Assembly: GCF_000735605.1 (NCBI RefSeq) | Contig: NZ_JPKG01000027.1 | Location: 62,001-126,000 of the forward strand | DNA length: 64,000 bases | Reading direction: 5' to 3' | Origin: Allobosea sp. LC85 | GTDB lineage: Bacteria; Pseudomonadota; Alphaproteobacteria; Rhizobiales; Beijerinckiaceae | Shown: piece after piece, positions 25,756 to 35,365 of the stretch | Layout: every line of letters starts with the position of its first letter | Position numbering within the stretch: the stretch's first letter is position 1 | The notes under the pieces: generated by a model | Databases searched by the model: none | What the model saw: only the letters and a program-made list of their open reading frames with translations | Told to the model about the DNA's origin: nothing | Program-made: the position numbers and the translations under genes

Positions 25756-26844
25756 TCAGTCGCGAAAATGCTTCGAGAGCTTGAGCGCCTGGCCCTGGTA
25801 GTTCGATTTCAGATCGGCACCGTAGAGGGCGTCCGGCCGTGCTGCCATGTGCTCATAGACCAGCCGGCCGACGATCTGGCCGTCCTCGATGATGAAGGGC
25901 ACGTCGCGCGAGCGGACCTCGAGAACGGCACGCGCGCCCTTGCCGCCGGCGCCGCCATGGCCGAAGCCAGGATCGAAGAAGCCGGCATAGTGGACGCGAA
26001 ACTCGCCGACGAGCGCATCGAATGGCGTCATCTCGACGGCGTAGTCCGGAGGCACATGCACCGCCTCCTTCGAGGCCAGGATATAGAACTGGTCCGGATC
26101 GAGGATCAGGGAGCGGGAGGCGTCGGCCTGGATCGGCTCCCAGAAATCGGCGACGCGATAGGCACCGACCCGGTCGACATCGACGAGCGCGGTATGGCGC
26201 TTGCCGCGATAGCCCACGAGACCGTCGAAGCCGGCGAGATCGACACTGACGGCGACGCCGCTCTGGAACGAGGGAGTGGCTGCGCTGACCAGCGTCTCGC
26301 GCTCGTGCAATTCGCCCAGGGTGCGGTCGTCGAGCCGGGCCTCGCCGGCGCGGAAACGGATTTGCGAGAGCCGCGAGCCGGAGCGCACCAGAACTGGGAA
26401 GGTGCGTGGCGAGATCTCGATGAAGAGCGGGCCCTCATAGCCTTCCTCGACCAGATCGAATTCGCGCGCCCGGTCGGTGATGACGCGGGTGAAGACGTCG
26501 AGCCGTCCCGTCGAACTCTTCGGGTTGGCGGCGGCGCGCAGGCCCTGGGGCAGCGCCAGCCCTTCCATCAGCTCCGCGACATAGACGCAGCCGGTCTCGA
26601 GCACAGCGCCCCTGGTCAGGTCGATCTCATGCAGGGCGAGCTGGTCGAGCCGCCGTACGACGGTCGATCCCGGGCCGGGCAGAAAGCTGGCGCGGACGCG
26701 ATAGGCCTTGTCGCCGAGCCTGAGGTCGAGGCTGGCAGGCTGGATCTGGCCCTCCGCGGGCGGCCGCGCGAGCTTGATCACGCCCTCTTCGATGAAGGCG
26801 CGGATGCGACTGTCGGGCTGGATGCCGGGCAGGAAGGGCAGCAT
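25756..26844 (-). CDS. dcd: dCTP deaminase, long alphaproteobacterial form (Dcd)
   Basis: Deaminates dCTP to dUTP for thymidylate synthesis. 362 residues, about twice the enterobacterial enzyme; the long form is usual in this group and contains two dUTPase-like halves. First half has GQIQPASLDLRLG and the active-site motif NPKSSTGRLDVFTRV. The second half repeats the fold (ILASKEAVHVPPDYAVEM, VHYAGFFDPGFG). Start ATG 26844. It flanks the tRNA on the side away from the island and belongs to the core genome. Confidence 0.9.
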   Translation of the reverse strand: MLPFLPGIQPDSRIRAFIEEGVIKLARPPAEGQIQPASLDLRLGDKAYRVRASFLPGPGSTVVRRLDQLALHEIDLTRGAVLETGCVYVAELMEGLALPQGLRAAANPKSSTGRLDVFTRVITDRAREFDLVEEGYEGPLFIEISPRTFPVLVRSGSRLSQIRFRAGEARLDDRTLGELHERETLVSAATPSFQSGVAVSVDLAGFDGLVGYRGKRHTALVDVDRVGAYRVADFWEPIQADASRSLILDPDQFYILASKEAVHVPPDYAVEMTPFDALVGEFRVHYAGFFDPGFGHGGAGGKGARAVLEVRSRDVPFIIEDGQIVGRLVYEHMAARPDALYGADLKSNYQGQALKLSKHFRD

Positions 26845-27095
26845 GAGCGTCGGACCTGTTCAGCCTGAGCTAGCGAAGCCGGGCGCAAAGGCCAGGCGGG
26901 CGCAGTCCTATCGCCCGTTTCCGGGGCGGTTGTCCATGCGAGAATCACTCTGACCGGTGCTGCGCCGGGCCAAAAGCAGGACCGTCCAGTGCCGCTTCGG
27001 GATTGACGCTGCCGCCGGCCGGTCCATAACTGGGACGTCGTTCCCGGCTCCTTTCCACCCGCCGGCGAACCCGCAACGGCACGGAGCCGCTGAGC

Positions 27096-27488
27096 ATGTA
27101 TCAGGCGCAAACCCGAGGCGTGCGCGTGACCGCCGTTCCCGAGTTCATGGAACGGGAATCCGCCCATGATCAGGGCCGCTATTTCTGGGCCTACACGATC
27201 GAGATCGTGAACCAGTCGCGACAGACCGTGCAGTTGATGACGCGGCACTGGTTCATCACCGATGGCCGCGGCGAGGTCCATGAAGTGCGCGGCGATGGCG
27301 TGGTCGGCAAGCAGCCGGTGCTGCGCCCGGGCGAGAGCTTCAGCTATACGTCGGGCTGCCCGCTGATGACGCCAGACGGCTCGATGCGCGGCTATTACGC
27401 CATGCTGGGCGAGGATGGCGTGGTCTTCGATGTCGAGGTGCCGCTCTTCCCGCTTGATTCCCCCTATGTGAAGAAGGTTCTGCATTGA
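27096..27488 (+). CDS. apaG: ApaG protein (Co2+/Mg2+ efflux-associated)
   Basis: 130-residue single-domain beta-sandwich, normal ApaG length. Diagnostic segments: FWAYTIEIVNQS, QLMTRHWFITDGRGEVHEV, GDGVVGKQPVL and TSGCPLMTPDGSMRGYY. ApaG is linked genetically to Co2+ resistance and Mg2+ efflux; its biochemical role is unclear. The stop overlaps the argE start as TTGA, so the two are coupled. The 251 bases before it, up to dcd, show nothing else. Confidence 0.94.
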   Translation: MYQAQTRGVRVTAVPEFMERESAHDQGRYFWAYTIEIVNQSRQTVQLMTRHWFITDGRGEVHEVRGDGVVGKQPVLRPGESFSYTSGCPLMTPDGSMRGYYAMLGEDGVVFDVEVPLFPLDSPYVKKVLH

Positions 27489-28660
27489 CCATTCCGACCA
27501 CGGCCGCGCGGCGCTACACGCCGCTCGAAATGCTGTCGCGCCTCGTCGCCTTCGACACGGTGAGCGCCAAGTCCAATCTCGATCTCATCGCCTTCGTCGC
27601 GGATTATCTCGAGAGCTGGGGCGTACCCTCGATCCGCATTCCGAATGCCGAGGGTGACAAGGCGGCGCTCTTCGCCAGCATCGGCCCGGCCGATCGCGGC
27701 GGCATCGTGCTGTCCGGCCATACCGATGTCGTGCCCGTCGCGGGCCAGGCCTGGTCGAGCGATCCCTTCACCCTGCGCATTGCCGATGGCAGGGCCTATG
27801 GTCGAGGCGCCGTCGATATGAAGGGCTTTGTGGCGCTGGGGCTTGCCCTGGTGCCGGATTTCCTGGCCGCCGACCTGACGACGCCGATCCATCTCTTCCT
27901 GTCCTATGACGAAGAGCTCACCTGCCTCGGCGTGGTGGACGGCATTGCCCGCATGGGCCGCGATCTGCCGCTGCCGCGCGCCGTCATCGTCGGCGAACCG
28001 ACCTCGCTCGAGATTGCCGACGCGCATAAGGGCATCCGCACCTTCAACACGATCGTCACCGGCTTTGCCGCCCATTCCTCGAAGCCGCATCTCGGCGCCA
28101 GCGCCGTCCATGCCGGGGCACTGCTCGCCGCGGAGCTCGACCGGATGGCGCAGGAGTTGATGGAGCGGGCCGATCCGGCCGATCGCTTCGATCCGCCCTA
28201 CGACACGGTCCATGTCGGCAAGCTCCATGGCGGCATTGCCCGCAACATCCTGGCCGATCGCTGCGAGCTGGGCTGGGAGGTGCGCACGCTGCCGGGCTCG
28301 GATCCGGACGAGGTCCCAGGTCGCTTCGCTGCCTATGCCGAGACGGTGCTCGCGCGCATGCGCCGGACCGCGCCGTCCTCGGCGATCACGACCGTGATGA
28401 CATCGGATGTGCCGGGCCTTGCACCCGATGCCGGCTCGAGCGCCGAGACCCTCGCCATGCGGCTTGCCGGCCGCAACAGTACGATTGCCGTGCCCTATGC
28501 GACCGAGGCTGGCCATTTCCAGCGTGCCGGCCTGCCCACCGTCGTCTGCGGCCCGGGCTCGATCGATCAGGCGCATCAGCCGGACGAGTTCATCACGCTC
28601 GAGCAACTCGCTGCCGGCGAGGCATTCATGCGCGACCTGATGGAGAGCTGCCGAAGCTGA
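27485..28660 (+). CDS. argE: Acetylornithine deacetylase (ArgE)
   Basis: Zn-dependent M20 peptidase-family enzyme that converts N-acetylornithine to ornithine in arginine synthesis. 391 residues. Metal and catalytic residues are in LSGHTDVVPV (H79, D81), GAVDMKGF (D111), YDEELTCLG (E143/E144), EPTSL, and a late His in YATEAGHFQ. The start is the rare TTG at 27485, overlapping the apaG stop by three bases; the next ATG (M16) would cut into the conserved start of the domain. Complements argF and argD found 4-6 kb further right. Confidence 0.92.
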   Translation: MTIPTTAARRYTPLEMLSRLVAFDTVSAKSNLDLIAFVADYLESWGVPSIRIPNAEGDKAALFASIGPADRGGIVLSGHTDVVPVAGQAWSSDPFTLRIADGRAYGRGAVDMKGFVALGLALVPDFLAADLTTPIHLFLSYDEELTCLGVVDGIARMGRDLPLPRAVIVGEPTSLEIADAHKGIRTFNTIVTGFAAHSSKPHLGASAVHAGALLAAELDRMAQELMERADPADRFDPPYDTVHVGKLHGGIARNILADRCELGWEVRTLPGSDPDEVPGRFAAYAETVLARMRRTAPSSAITTVMTSDVPGLAPDAGSSAETLAMRLAGRNSTIAVPYATEAGHFQRAGLPTVVCGPGSIDQAHQPDEFITLEQLAAGEAFMRDLMESCRS

Positions 28661-28770
28661 AAAGCCCGGAGCCCCGGCATCGGTGACGGCAGGCTGCCGA
28701 GGCAAGCGTCGCCTCGGCGGGTTGGGGGCCAAGGCCGCCCAGCCAGCCGCCTCCCAACGCTCTGCAGTTC

Positions 28771-28888
28771 GACGCACCCCGGGGCCGAGGCCTGGGCGAG
28801 GTGCGTCGTCTTGCCCGTGCTGAACTCCGTCGCATAACGCCGTACACGTCGCAGCGCAGGTGGTCGTGCAGGGACAGCCACCTGCGCT
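28771..28888. terminator. Two hairpins downstream of argE
   Basis: Two perfect inverted repeats lie in the 422-base gap between argE and cydA. GACGCACC 28771-28778 pairs with GGTGCGTC 28800-28807. AGCGCAGGTGG 28853-28863 pairs with CCACCTGCGCT 28878-28888. Neither is followed by a clean T-run (the second is followed by GTCTTGCC), so they may be weak terminators or a palindromic intergenic element. Confidence 0.4.
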
Positions 28889-28943
28889 GTCTTGCCTCGC
28901 TTGCGCGTGGCGCACATCATTGGAAAATGCATACGATTAGTAA

Positions 28944-28961
28944 TAATGTATGCATACATTA
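28944..28961. promoter_or_regulatory. 18-bp perfect palindrome upstream of cydAB
   Basis: TAATGTATGCATACATTA is a perfect 18-bp palindrome in an AT-rich patch 122 bases before the cydA start. A partial copy, ATGCATAC, lies at 28928-28935. It looks like a dimeric repressor/activator operator, of a size and AT content seen for GntR-like regulators. It does not match the FNR box. The binding protein is unknown. Confidence 0.5.
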
Positions 28962-29082
28962 ATTGGAAACGGCGGCAGTGACCCATTGCTCGCCGAACTC
29001 TGGTGAAGCGATGGAAAACGCGTCAAGCTCGGGCTCACCTGCGGGAAACCTGCCTCGGCAGAGGCGCGGGTGAGGAGCTGAG

Positions 29083-30516
29083 ATGTTCGGCTTGACCGCA
29101 CTTGAACTGGCCCGCATCCAGTTCGGCTTCACCATCTCGTTCCACATCGTTTTCCCGGCGATCACGATCGGGCTTGCGAGCTATCTCGCCGTGCTCGAAG
29201 GCCTGTGGCTGTGGAAGCGCGACACGGTCTATCGCGACCTCTACCATTTCTGGTCGGCGATCTTTGCCGTGAACTTTGCCATGGGCGTCGTCTCCGGGCT
29301 GGTCATGGCCTACCAGTTCGGCACGAACTGGAGCTATTTCTCCTCCTTCGCCGGCAGCGTCACCGGGCCGCTCCTCACCTATGAGGTGCTGACCGCGTTC
29401 TTCCTCGAGGCCGGTTTCCTCGGGGTGATGCTGTTCGGCTGGAACAAGGTTGGACCTGGACTGCATTTCTTCGCGACGATCATGGTCGCGCTGGGCACGC
29501 TCGTCTCGGCGACCTGGATCCTTGCCTCCAACAGCTGGATGCAGACGCCGCAGGGGTTCGAGATCGTCGATGGCCGGGTCATCCCGGTCGACTGGCTGAA
29601 GATCATCTTCAACCCATCCTTCCCCTATCGTCTCGTGCACATGACCATCGCAGCCTATCTCGCGACGGCCCTGTTCGTCGCTGCCTCCGGCGCCTGGCAT
29701 CTGCTGCGCGGCCGCAACACGCCGGCAATCAGGACGATGCTCTCGATGGCGATGTGGATGTTGCTGGTTGTCGCGCCGCTGCAGATCGCCGTCGGCGACG
29801 CACATGGTCTGAATACGCTGAAGTACCAGCCCGCCAAGATCGCCGCGGTCGAAGGACATTGGGAGAACAAGCCGGGCGAGGGGGTGCCGCTGGTGCTGTT
29901 CGGCTGGCCCGACATGGCGGCAGAGACGACCCGCTACAAGCTCGAGATCCCGCGCCTGGGAAGCCTGATCCTGACCCATGACTGGAATGGACAGATCCAG
30001 GGCCTGAAGGAGTTCGCTCCTGAGGACCGGCCCAACTCGACCATCGTGTTCTGGAGCTTCCGCCTCATGGTCGGCCTCGGCTTCCTCATGCTGCTGCTCG
30101 GCATCTGCAGCGTCTGGCTGCGCTGGCGCGGTGGCTTGTTCGAGTCGAAGCTGTTCCTGCGCTTTGCCCTGCTGATGGGGCCGTCGGGGCTGGTCGCCAT
30201 CCTCGCCGGCTGGTTCACCACGGAGATCGGTCGTCAGCCCTGGATCGTCTATGGCGTGATGCGAACGAAGGACGCGGTCTCCAACCACTCGGCACTGGCG
30301 CTGTCGGCGACGCTGATCGTCTTCATCGTCATGTACATCGCCGTCTTCGGAACAGGTGTCAGCTATATGCTGAAGCTGGTCGGACATGGTCCCGAGAGCC
30401 ACGGTCCGGAGCCGGAAGCCCATGGCGACGAACTCTTGAACCAACGCCCGGCCCGGCCGCTCTCGGCTGCGCCGGACCACCTCGATGCCCGCAGCGGCGT
30501 CGGCAAGGGAGCGTGA
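29083..30516 (+). CDS. cydA: Cytochrome bd-type (CIO) quinol oxidase subunit I
   Basis: Haem-bearing subunit of a high-affinity terminal oxidase that reduces O2 with quinol. 477 residues. Haem b595 ligand H21 in FGFTISFHIVFPA; second haem region YRLVHMTIAAYL; GRQPWIVYGVMRT before the last helices. The periplasmic Q-loop is short, as in the cyanide-insensitive (CioA) branch. GAGGAG lies six bases before the ATG. Overlaps or nearly abuts the subunit II gene. Confidence 0.95.
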   Translation: MFGLTALELARIQFGFTISFHIVFPAITIGLASYLAVLEGLWLWKRDTVYRDLYHFWSAIFAVNFAMGVVSGLVMAYQFGTNWSYFSSFAGSVTGPLLTYEVLTAFFLEAGFLGVMLFGWNKVGPGLHFFATIMVALGTLVSATWILASNSWMQTPQGFEIVDGRVIPVDWLKIIFNPSFPYRLVHMTIAAYLATALFVAASGAWHLLRGRNTPAIRTMLSMAMWMLLVVAPLQIAVGDAHGLNTLKYQPAKIAAVEGHWENKPGEGVPLVLFGWPDMAAETTRYKLEIPRLGSLILTHDWNGQIQGLKEFAPEDRPNSTIVFWSFRLMVGLGFLMLLLGICSVWLRWRGGLFESKLFLRFALLMGPSGLVAILAGWFTTEIGRQPWIVYGVMRTKDAVSNHSALALSATLIVFIVMYIAVFGTGVSYMLKLVGHGPESHGPEPEAHGDELLNQRPARPLSAAPDHLDARSGVGKGA

Positions 30517-30521
30517 GCGAG

Positions 30522-31529
30522 ATGGGCATCGACCTTCCGATCATCTGGGCGCTGATCATCGGCTTCGGCCTGATGATGTATGTGATCATGGACGGTTTCG
30601 ACCTTGGCATCGGGATCCTGTTCCCCTTCGTGAAGGGCAGGGAGGATCGCGACACCATGGTCAACACGGTGGCGCCGGTCTGGGACGGCAATGAAACCTG
30701 GCTGGTGCTGGGCGGTGCAGCGTTGATGGCTGCCTTTCCGCTCGCCTATGCCGTGATCCTCAGCGCGCTTTATCTTCCGCTCGTCCTGATGCTGGCGGGG
30801 CTGATCTGGCGCGGCGTCGCCTTCGAGTTCCGCTTCAAGGCCGACGAGGCGCACAAGCCGTTCTGGGACAAGGCCTTTGCCTGGGGCTCCTACATCGCCA
30901 CCTATTTCCAGGGCGTGTCGCTCGGCGCCTTCATCAATGGTTTTGTGGTGCGCGACGGCGCCTTTGCCGGCGGCGCGCTCGACTGGCTGACACCGTTCAG
31001 CCTGTTCACCGGCCTCGGACTCCTGGTGGCCTATGCGCTGCTGGGCAGCACCTGGCTGATCATGAAGACGGAGGAGCAACTGCAGCAGCGCATGATCGCG
31101 CTCGCCCGCCCGATCGTCATCGCCCTGCTCGCGGCAATCGTGCTTGTCAGCCTGTGGACGCCATTGCTGCATCAGCGCGTGGCGGAGCGCTGGTTCACGC
31201 TGCCGAACCTGTTCTTCTTCGCGCCCGTCCCCATCCTGGTATTCGCCACGGCCGCCCTGATCCTGTCGGTCCTGAAGCGGTCGCCGCATGCAGCCCCCTT
31301 CCTGCTCTCCCTGGTGCTGCTCTTCCTCGGCTATAGCGGCCTTGCGATCAGCCTCTGGCCCAACATCATCCCGCCGGACATCTCGATCCGCGCGGCAGCG
31401 GCTCCGCCGCAGAGCCTGGGCTTCACGCTGGTCGGGGCGCTCTTCATCATCCCGATCATCCTCGCCTATACCGCGTGGTCCTATTACGTGTTCCGCGGCA
31501 AGGTGAAGGCGGGAGAGGGCTACCACTGA
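30522..31529 (+). CDS. cydB: Cytochrome bd-type (CIO) quinol oxidase subunit II
   Basis: Second core subunit of the oxidase. 335 residues with about nine membrane helices. Typical start IDLPIIWALIIGFGLMMYVI followed by MDGFDLGIGILFPF, then VAPVWDGNETWLVLGGAAL. ATG 30522 has AAGGGAG ten bases upstream; a GTG at 30513 overlaps the cydA stop but lies right next to that ribosome site. Third gene of the operon starts on its stop codon. Confidence 0.95.
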   Translation: MGIDLPIIWALIIGFGLMMYVIMDGFDLGIGILFPFVKGREDRDTMVNTVAPVWDGNETWLVLGGAALMAAFPLAYAVILSALYLPLVLMLAGLIWRGVAFEFRFKADEAHKPFWDKAFAWGSYIATYFQGVSLGAFINGFVVRDGAFAGGALDWLTPFSLFTGLGLLVAYALLGSTWLIMKTEEQLQQRMIALARPIVIALLAAIVLVSLWTPLLHQRVAERWFTLPNLFFFAPVPILVFATAALILSVLKRSPHAAPFLLSLVLLFLGYSGLAISLWPNIIPPDISIRAAAAPPQSLGFTLVGALFIIPIILAYTAWSYYVFRGKVKAGEGYH

Positions 31530-31672
31530 TGGCGCCGGTCACAGCCCCCCGCAAGCCCTGGCTCAGCCGCTTCGGCTGGCTCGTCCTGATCTGGGGCGCA
31601 AGCGTACTGACGCTCGGCGTCGTTGCCCTCGGTTTCCGCGTCCTGATGAAAGCCGCGGGACTATCGCTCTGA
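31529..31672 (+). CDS. Small bd-oxidase accessory subunit (DUF2474/CydX-like)
   Basis: 47-residue single-span membrane protein, MAPVTAPRKPWLSRFGWLVL then IWGASVLTLGVVALGFRVLM. A short basic/aromatic lead before one helix is the pattern of DUF2474 proteins found next to cydAB/cioAB. They are thought to stabilise the oxidase like CydX. ATG shares one base with the cydB stop (TGATG), so translation is coupled. Confidence 0.8.
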   Translation: MAPVTAPRKPWLSRFGWLVLIWGASVLTLGVVALGFRVLMKAAGLSL

Positions 31673-31703
31673 GAGAATGGCCCGAGCGAGAGCCACGGCG
31701 CCG

Positions 31704-32711
31704 TCAGGGCGAGGCGCTCAGCCCGGCCTCGACCTCGGCCGGGTCGAAATCATAGCGCCGCGAGCAGAATTCGCAGGTGACGGCGAGCGTGCCGTCATCG
31801 GCGACCATCGCCCGGCGGTCTTCGGCGGAAAAGCCGCGCAGCATGCCGAGCACGCGCTCGCGCGAGCAGCGGCAGGCCTCATGCACGATCACCGGCTCGA
31901 AGACGCGTGCGCCACGCTCGTGGAACAGGCGATAGAGCAGCCGCTCGCTTTCCAGCATCGGGTCGAGCAACTCGTGATCCTCGATCGTCTCGACCAGTGA
32001 GCGGGCCTCGGCCCAGGCATCGTCGGCGATCCCGTCGGGGTGCTCGCTGGCCAGGATCTCGTGGCCTTGCGGAGCATCGCCCGGATGGATATCGGCGGCG
32101 CGCAGCCGGTCGGGCGAGGTCGGCATGAACTGCACGATCAGCCCGCCGGCCCGCCATTGCCGCCCCGCGCCGGTGACAACGCTGCCGACGCCGAGCCGCA
32201 CCCGGCTCGGAATCTGCTCGGACTGCTTGAAGTACTGGTGTGCCGCGTCTTCCAGGCTCTGATGCTCGAGTGCGACCACGCCCTGATAGCGCGTCGACTG
32301 CGAGCCCTGATCGACCGTCAGGCCGAGATGGCCCTTGCCGAGCAGCTCGCCCGTGCTCAGCGTGCCTTCCGCGACCGCCTGCTGCAGCCGCGCCTCGTCG
32401 TAATGCGCGACGGCGCGATAATTGTCGGGCGCATTGAAATCGACCACCAGCATGGAGATCGGCCCATCGCTCTTGGTCTGGACCTGGAAACGGCCTTCGA
32501 ACTTCAGTGCGGTGCCGAGCAGAACGGTGAGCGCGGCTGCTTCGCCGAGGACGCGCGAGACCGGCTCCGGATAGTTGTGACGCTCGAGAACCGTGTCGAT
32601 CGAGGCGCCGAGTCGCACGACCCGGCCGCGAATGTCGAGGTCCGGGACCGTGAACGGCACGACGCGATCGTCGAGCGCCGCCGTCTCCGAAGGGGTGTCA
32701 GCGACGGCCAT
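31704..32711 (-). CDS. hslO: Hsp33 redox-regulated chaperone
   Basis: Cytoplasmic holdase activated by oxidation. 335 residues. N-terminal domain DDRVVPFTVPDLDIRGRVVRL, middle GELLGKGHLGLTVDQGSQST; the C-terminal zinc switch has the four cysteines in ACRCSRERV and CEFCSRRYDF. Start ATG 32711 (MAVADTP) shares one base with the argF stop (TGATG), so it is last in an argD-argF-hslO run. An in-frame extension upstream would lie inside argF. Confidence 0.95.
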   Translation of the reverse strand: MAVADTPSETAALDDRVVPFTVPDLDIRGRVVRLGASIDTVLERHNYPEPVSRVLGEAAALTVLLGTALKFEGRFQVQTKSDGPISMLVVDFNAPDNYRAVAHYDEARLQQAVAEGTLSTGELLGKGHLGLTVDQGSQSTRYQGVVALEHQSLEDAAHQYFKQSEQIPSRVRLGVGSVVTGAGRQWRAGGLIVQFMPTSPDRLRAADIHPGDAPQGHEILASEHPDGIADDAWAEARSLVETIEDHELLDPMLESERLLYRLFHERGARVFEPVIVHEACRCSRERVLGMLRGFSAEDRRAMVADDGTLAVTCEFCSRRYDFDPAEVEAGLSASP

Positions 32712-33628
32712 CAGGCTGCGACGCCGCCAAAGCACCAGGCCAGGATGCCCTTCTGCGCATGCAGCCGGTTCTCGGCTTCGTCGAAGACGGCCGATTGCGG
32801 CCCGTCCATGACCGCATCGGTGACTTCCTCGCCGCGGCTCGCCGGCAGGCAGTGCATGAAGATCGCATCCTTCTCGGCGCGGCCGAGCAGGCGCTCGTCG
32901 ACCTGATAGGGGCGCAGCAGGTTGTGGCGCGTGCCTTCCTCGTCACCCATCGAGACCCAGCAGTCGGTGATGACGCAATCGGCGCCCTCGACTGCGGCTT
33001 CAGGCCGGCTGGTCAGCCGGATCCTGGCACCCTGCTTGCGAGCCCAGTCGATCAGTGCCGGCGGCGGAGAGAGCTCTTCGGGCGTCGCGATCGCGAGCTC
33101 GAAATCGAGCCGTCCGGCCGCATGCACCCAGGAGGTCAGGACATTGTTCGTGTCGCCCGTCCAGGCGATGCGCTTGCCGGCGATCGGGCCCCTGCGCTCC
33201 TCGAAGGTCATGACATCGGCCATGACCTGACAGGGATGCTGGCGCTTGGTCAGTCCGTTGATGACCGGCACGGTGGCGTATTTCGCCATCTCGACCACGG
33301 AATCATGGTCGAGCATGCGGATCATGATGGCGTCGACATAGCGCGACAGCACGCGGGCGGTATCGGCAATAGTCTCGCGCTCGCCGAGCTCGATCTCCTG
33401 CCCCGTCACCATCATCGGCGAGCCGCCAAGCTCACGGATTCCGACGTCGAAGGAGACGCGGGTTCGCAAGGAAGGCTGTTCGAAGATCATGGCGATGACC
33501 TTGCCTTCGAGCAGGCGGTCGGAGGCTGCCGCCGGGGTGCGACGGCGGGCCTTGATCTCCTCGCCTGCCCGCAGGATGGCGCGGAGCTGGTCGCTGGAGA
33601 AATCGGAAAGATCGAGGAAATGGCGCAT
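32711..33628 (-). CDS. argF: Ornithine carbamoyltransferase
   Basis: Makes citrulline from ornithine and carbamoyl phosphate. 305 residues from ATG 33628, with GAAGGAAG eight bases upstream; another ATG six codons before lacks this. Carbamoyl-phosphate loop [10 protein letters not shown] (Leu where Thr is common), [22 protein letters not shown] for ornithine, and [11 protein letters not shown]. Lies 45 bases after argD and is coupled to hslO. Confidence 0.95.
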   Translation of the reverse strand: MRHFLDLSDFSSDQLRAILRAGEEIKARRRTPAAASDRLLEGKVIAMIFEQPSLRTRVSFDVGIRELGGSPMMVTGQEIELGERETIADTARVLSRYVDAIMIRMLDHDSVVEMAKYATVPVINGLTKRQHPCQVMADVMTFEERRGPIAGKRIAWTGDTNNVLTSWVHAAGRLDFELAIATPEELSPPPALIDWARKQGARIRLTSRPEAAVEGADCVITDCWVSMGDEEGTRHNLLRPYQVDERLLGRAEKDAIFMHCLPASRGEEVTDAVMDGPQSAVFDEAENRLHAQKGILAWCFGGVAA

Positions 33629-33673
33629 CGTCGGCGCTTCCTTCAAAAAAACGTGCCGTGGGCGGAGGGTTCG

Positions 33674-34894
33674 TTATTCGGCCGCCGGTCGCTTCAGGGT
33701 GGCCTCGACCGCCTGCGCAGCCCTTTCGAGCCGCGCGACCGCCTCGGCGGCGTCGGCCTCGGTGATGATCAGCGGCGGCAGCAGGCGCACGACATTGTCG
33801 CCGGCCGCGACGACCAGCAGCCCGGCCGCACGCGCCTCGACCACGAAATCGGTGTTCGGCGTGTTGAGCTTCAGGCCGATCATCAGCCCCTCGCCGCGGA
33901 TCTCCGAGATCACGTCGGGATGGTGATCCCTGAGCTGGGCCAGCGATTGCCGCAGGCGCAGGCTCATCTGTTGCACATGCTCGAGGAAGCCCCGTGCCAG
34001 CACGACATCGAGCACGGCATTGCCGACCGCCATGGCGAGCGGATTGCCGCCGAACGTCGTGCCATGCGTGCCGAGCGTCATGCCCGAGGCCGCTTCCTCG
34101 GTGGCGAGGCAGGCGCCCATCGGGAAGCCGCCCCCGATGCCCTTGGCGATCGCCATGATGTCGGGCGCGATGCCCGAGAGCTCATAGGAGAAGAACTTGC
34201 CGGTGCGCCCGACGCCGGTCTGGATCTCGTCGAAGATCAGCATCAGGCCATGCGTGTCGCAGAGCTCGCGGAGCAGTTTGAGGAAGCGCACCGGCGCCGA
34301 GCGTAGGCCACCCTCGCCCTGGATCGGCTCGATCATCAGCGCAGCCGTCTCGGGCCCGATCGCGGCCTTCAGCGCGGCCTCGTCGTCGAAGGGCACCTGG
34401 TCGAAGCCGTCGACCTTCGGGCCGAAGCCGTCGATGTATTTCTGCTGGCCGCCGGCGGCGATGGTCGCAAGCGTGCGACCATGGAAGGCGCCCTCGAAGG
34501 TGATGATGCGATAGCGCTCGGGATGGCCCTTCGCCGCATGGTACTTGCGCGCCATCTTGATGGCGCACTCATTGGCCTCGGCGCCGGAATTGGTGAAGAA
34601 CACCCGTTCCGCGAAGGTCGCCTCGCAGAGCCGCCGGGCCAGCCGCTCGCCTTCCGGCATGCTGTAGAGGTTCGACGTGTGCCAGATGCGCGAGGCCTGC
34701 TCGGTCAGCGCCTGGACCAGATGCGGATGCGCATGGCCGAGCGCATTGACGGCGATGCCGGCGCCGAAATCGAGATAGCGCTGGCCATCCGAAGCGACCA
34801 CCCAGGCGCCTTCGCCGCGCTCGAGCGCGATCGGCGCGCGGGCATAGGTCGGCAGCAGCACGGACTGGGAGGGATTAACGGGAGCAGGGGTCAT
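33674..34894 (-). CDS. argD: Acetylornithine aminotransferase
   Basis: PLP enzyme that aminates N-acetylglutamate semialdehyde (and often acts in lysine synthesis). 406 residues from ATG 34894. Segments: [23 protein letters not shown]-phosphate site [24 protein letters not shown] with the cofactor Asp, Schiff-base Lys in [14 protein letters not shown], and [17 protein letters not shown] lies nine bases upstream. First gene of argD-argF-hslO. The 534-base gap before it is shared with the divergent gcrA gene. Confidence 0.95.
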   Translation of the reverse strand: MTPAPVNPSQSVLLPTYARAPIALERGEGAWVVASDGQRYLDFGAGIAVNALGHAHPHLVQALTEQASRIWHTSNLYSMPEGERLARRLCEATFAERVFFTNSGAEANECAIKMARKYHAAKGHPERYRIITFEGAFHGRTLATIAAGGQQKYIDGFGPKVDGFDQVPFDDEAALKAAIGPETAALMIEPIQGEGGLRSAPVRFLKLLRELCDTHGLMLIFDEIQTGVGRTGKFFSYELSGIAPDIMAIAKGIGGGFPMGACLATEEAASGMTLGTHGTTFGGNPLAMAVGNAVLDVVLARGFLEHVQQMSLRLRQSLAQLRDHHPDVISEIRGEGLMIGLKLNTPNTDFVVEARAAGLLVVAAGDNVVRLLPPLIITEADAAEAVARLERAAQAVEATLKRPAAE

Positions 34895-35070
34895 GACAGG
34901 CGATCCTCGCGGAAGGGCGAATGAGAACGGGTGGGCGCTGGATGGAAGAACGGCGTCGCGGGGCAAAACCTGGCAGCCCTCTGCGACCCGCCGGCGACAT
35001 TATCGTCGCAGCCAGTTCCCGACGTCTCGTCGCGCCGTCATCCGCATCGCCAAAAAGACCTCGAGCCGTC

Positions 35071-35101
35071 AAAAACATAAGCGCCGCCCGTGGAGGGCGG
35101 C
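35071..35101 (-). terminator. Hairpin in the argD leader, attenuator-like
   Basis: On the minus strand GCCGCCC (35101-35095) pairs with GGGCGGC (35089-35083) and is followed, after seven bases, by GTTTTT (35075-35071 on the other strand). It lies upstream of argD in the direction of transcription, so it could be an attenuator or the end of a short leader RNA. The T-run is more distant than usual. Confidence 0.25.
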
Positions 35102-35222
35102 TAGGTAGCTGCGACTATGCAAAACCGGTTCCCCGCTGTCAATTCCGCGGGGTGAGGTCAGTTCCTCCGCAGACAGGGGCTTGACCCGCGATCCGCGAAT
35201 GGCTGGGGAAAAATCAATTTCC

Positions 35223-35365
35223 GATTCGGGGACTCTTGTGGCCGAGTCCCGGCATCTTGTATGGTCCGTTCTGTCAGATACGACATCTCGTGCGGCGTCT
35301 CCTGTACCGTCAATTCCGGGTGTAACGGCCTCCGTTTAACAGCGGGAGCTGCCGGTTTCGGATTC
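35223..35365. promoter_or_regulatory. Cluster of four GANTC (CcrM) sites upstream of gcrA
   Basis: GATTC 35223-35227, GACTC 35231-35235, GAGTC 35244-35248 and GATTC 35361-35365. GANTC is the CcrM methylation motif and GcrA recruits sigma70 RNA polymerase to methylated GANTC promoters. About one site per 256 bases is expected by chance, so four in 143 bases is dense. A possible promoter, TTGTGG 35236-35241 and TATGGT 35260-35265, overlaps the first group. Confidence 0.45.

Noticed and set aside
29035..30480. 481-codon minus-strand frame opposite cydA
   Set aside because: Antisense to a conserved oxidase subunit; no family pattern.
32711..33628. Leu in place of Thr in the ArgF carbamoyl-phosphate loop (PSLRTR)
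   Set aside because: All other active-site motifs are intact; probably a lineage variant and not a sign of lost function.
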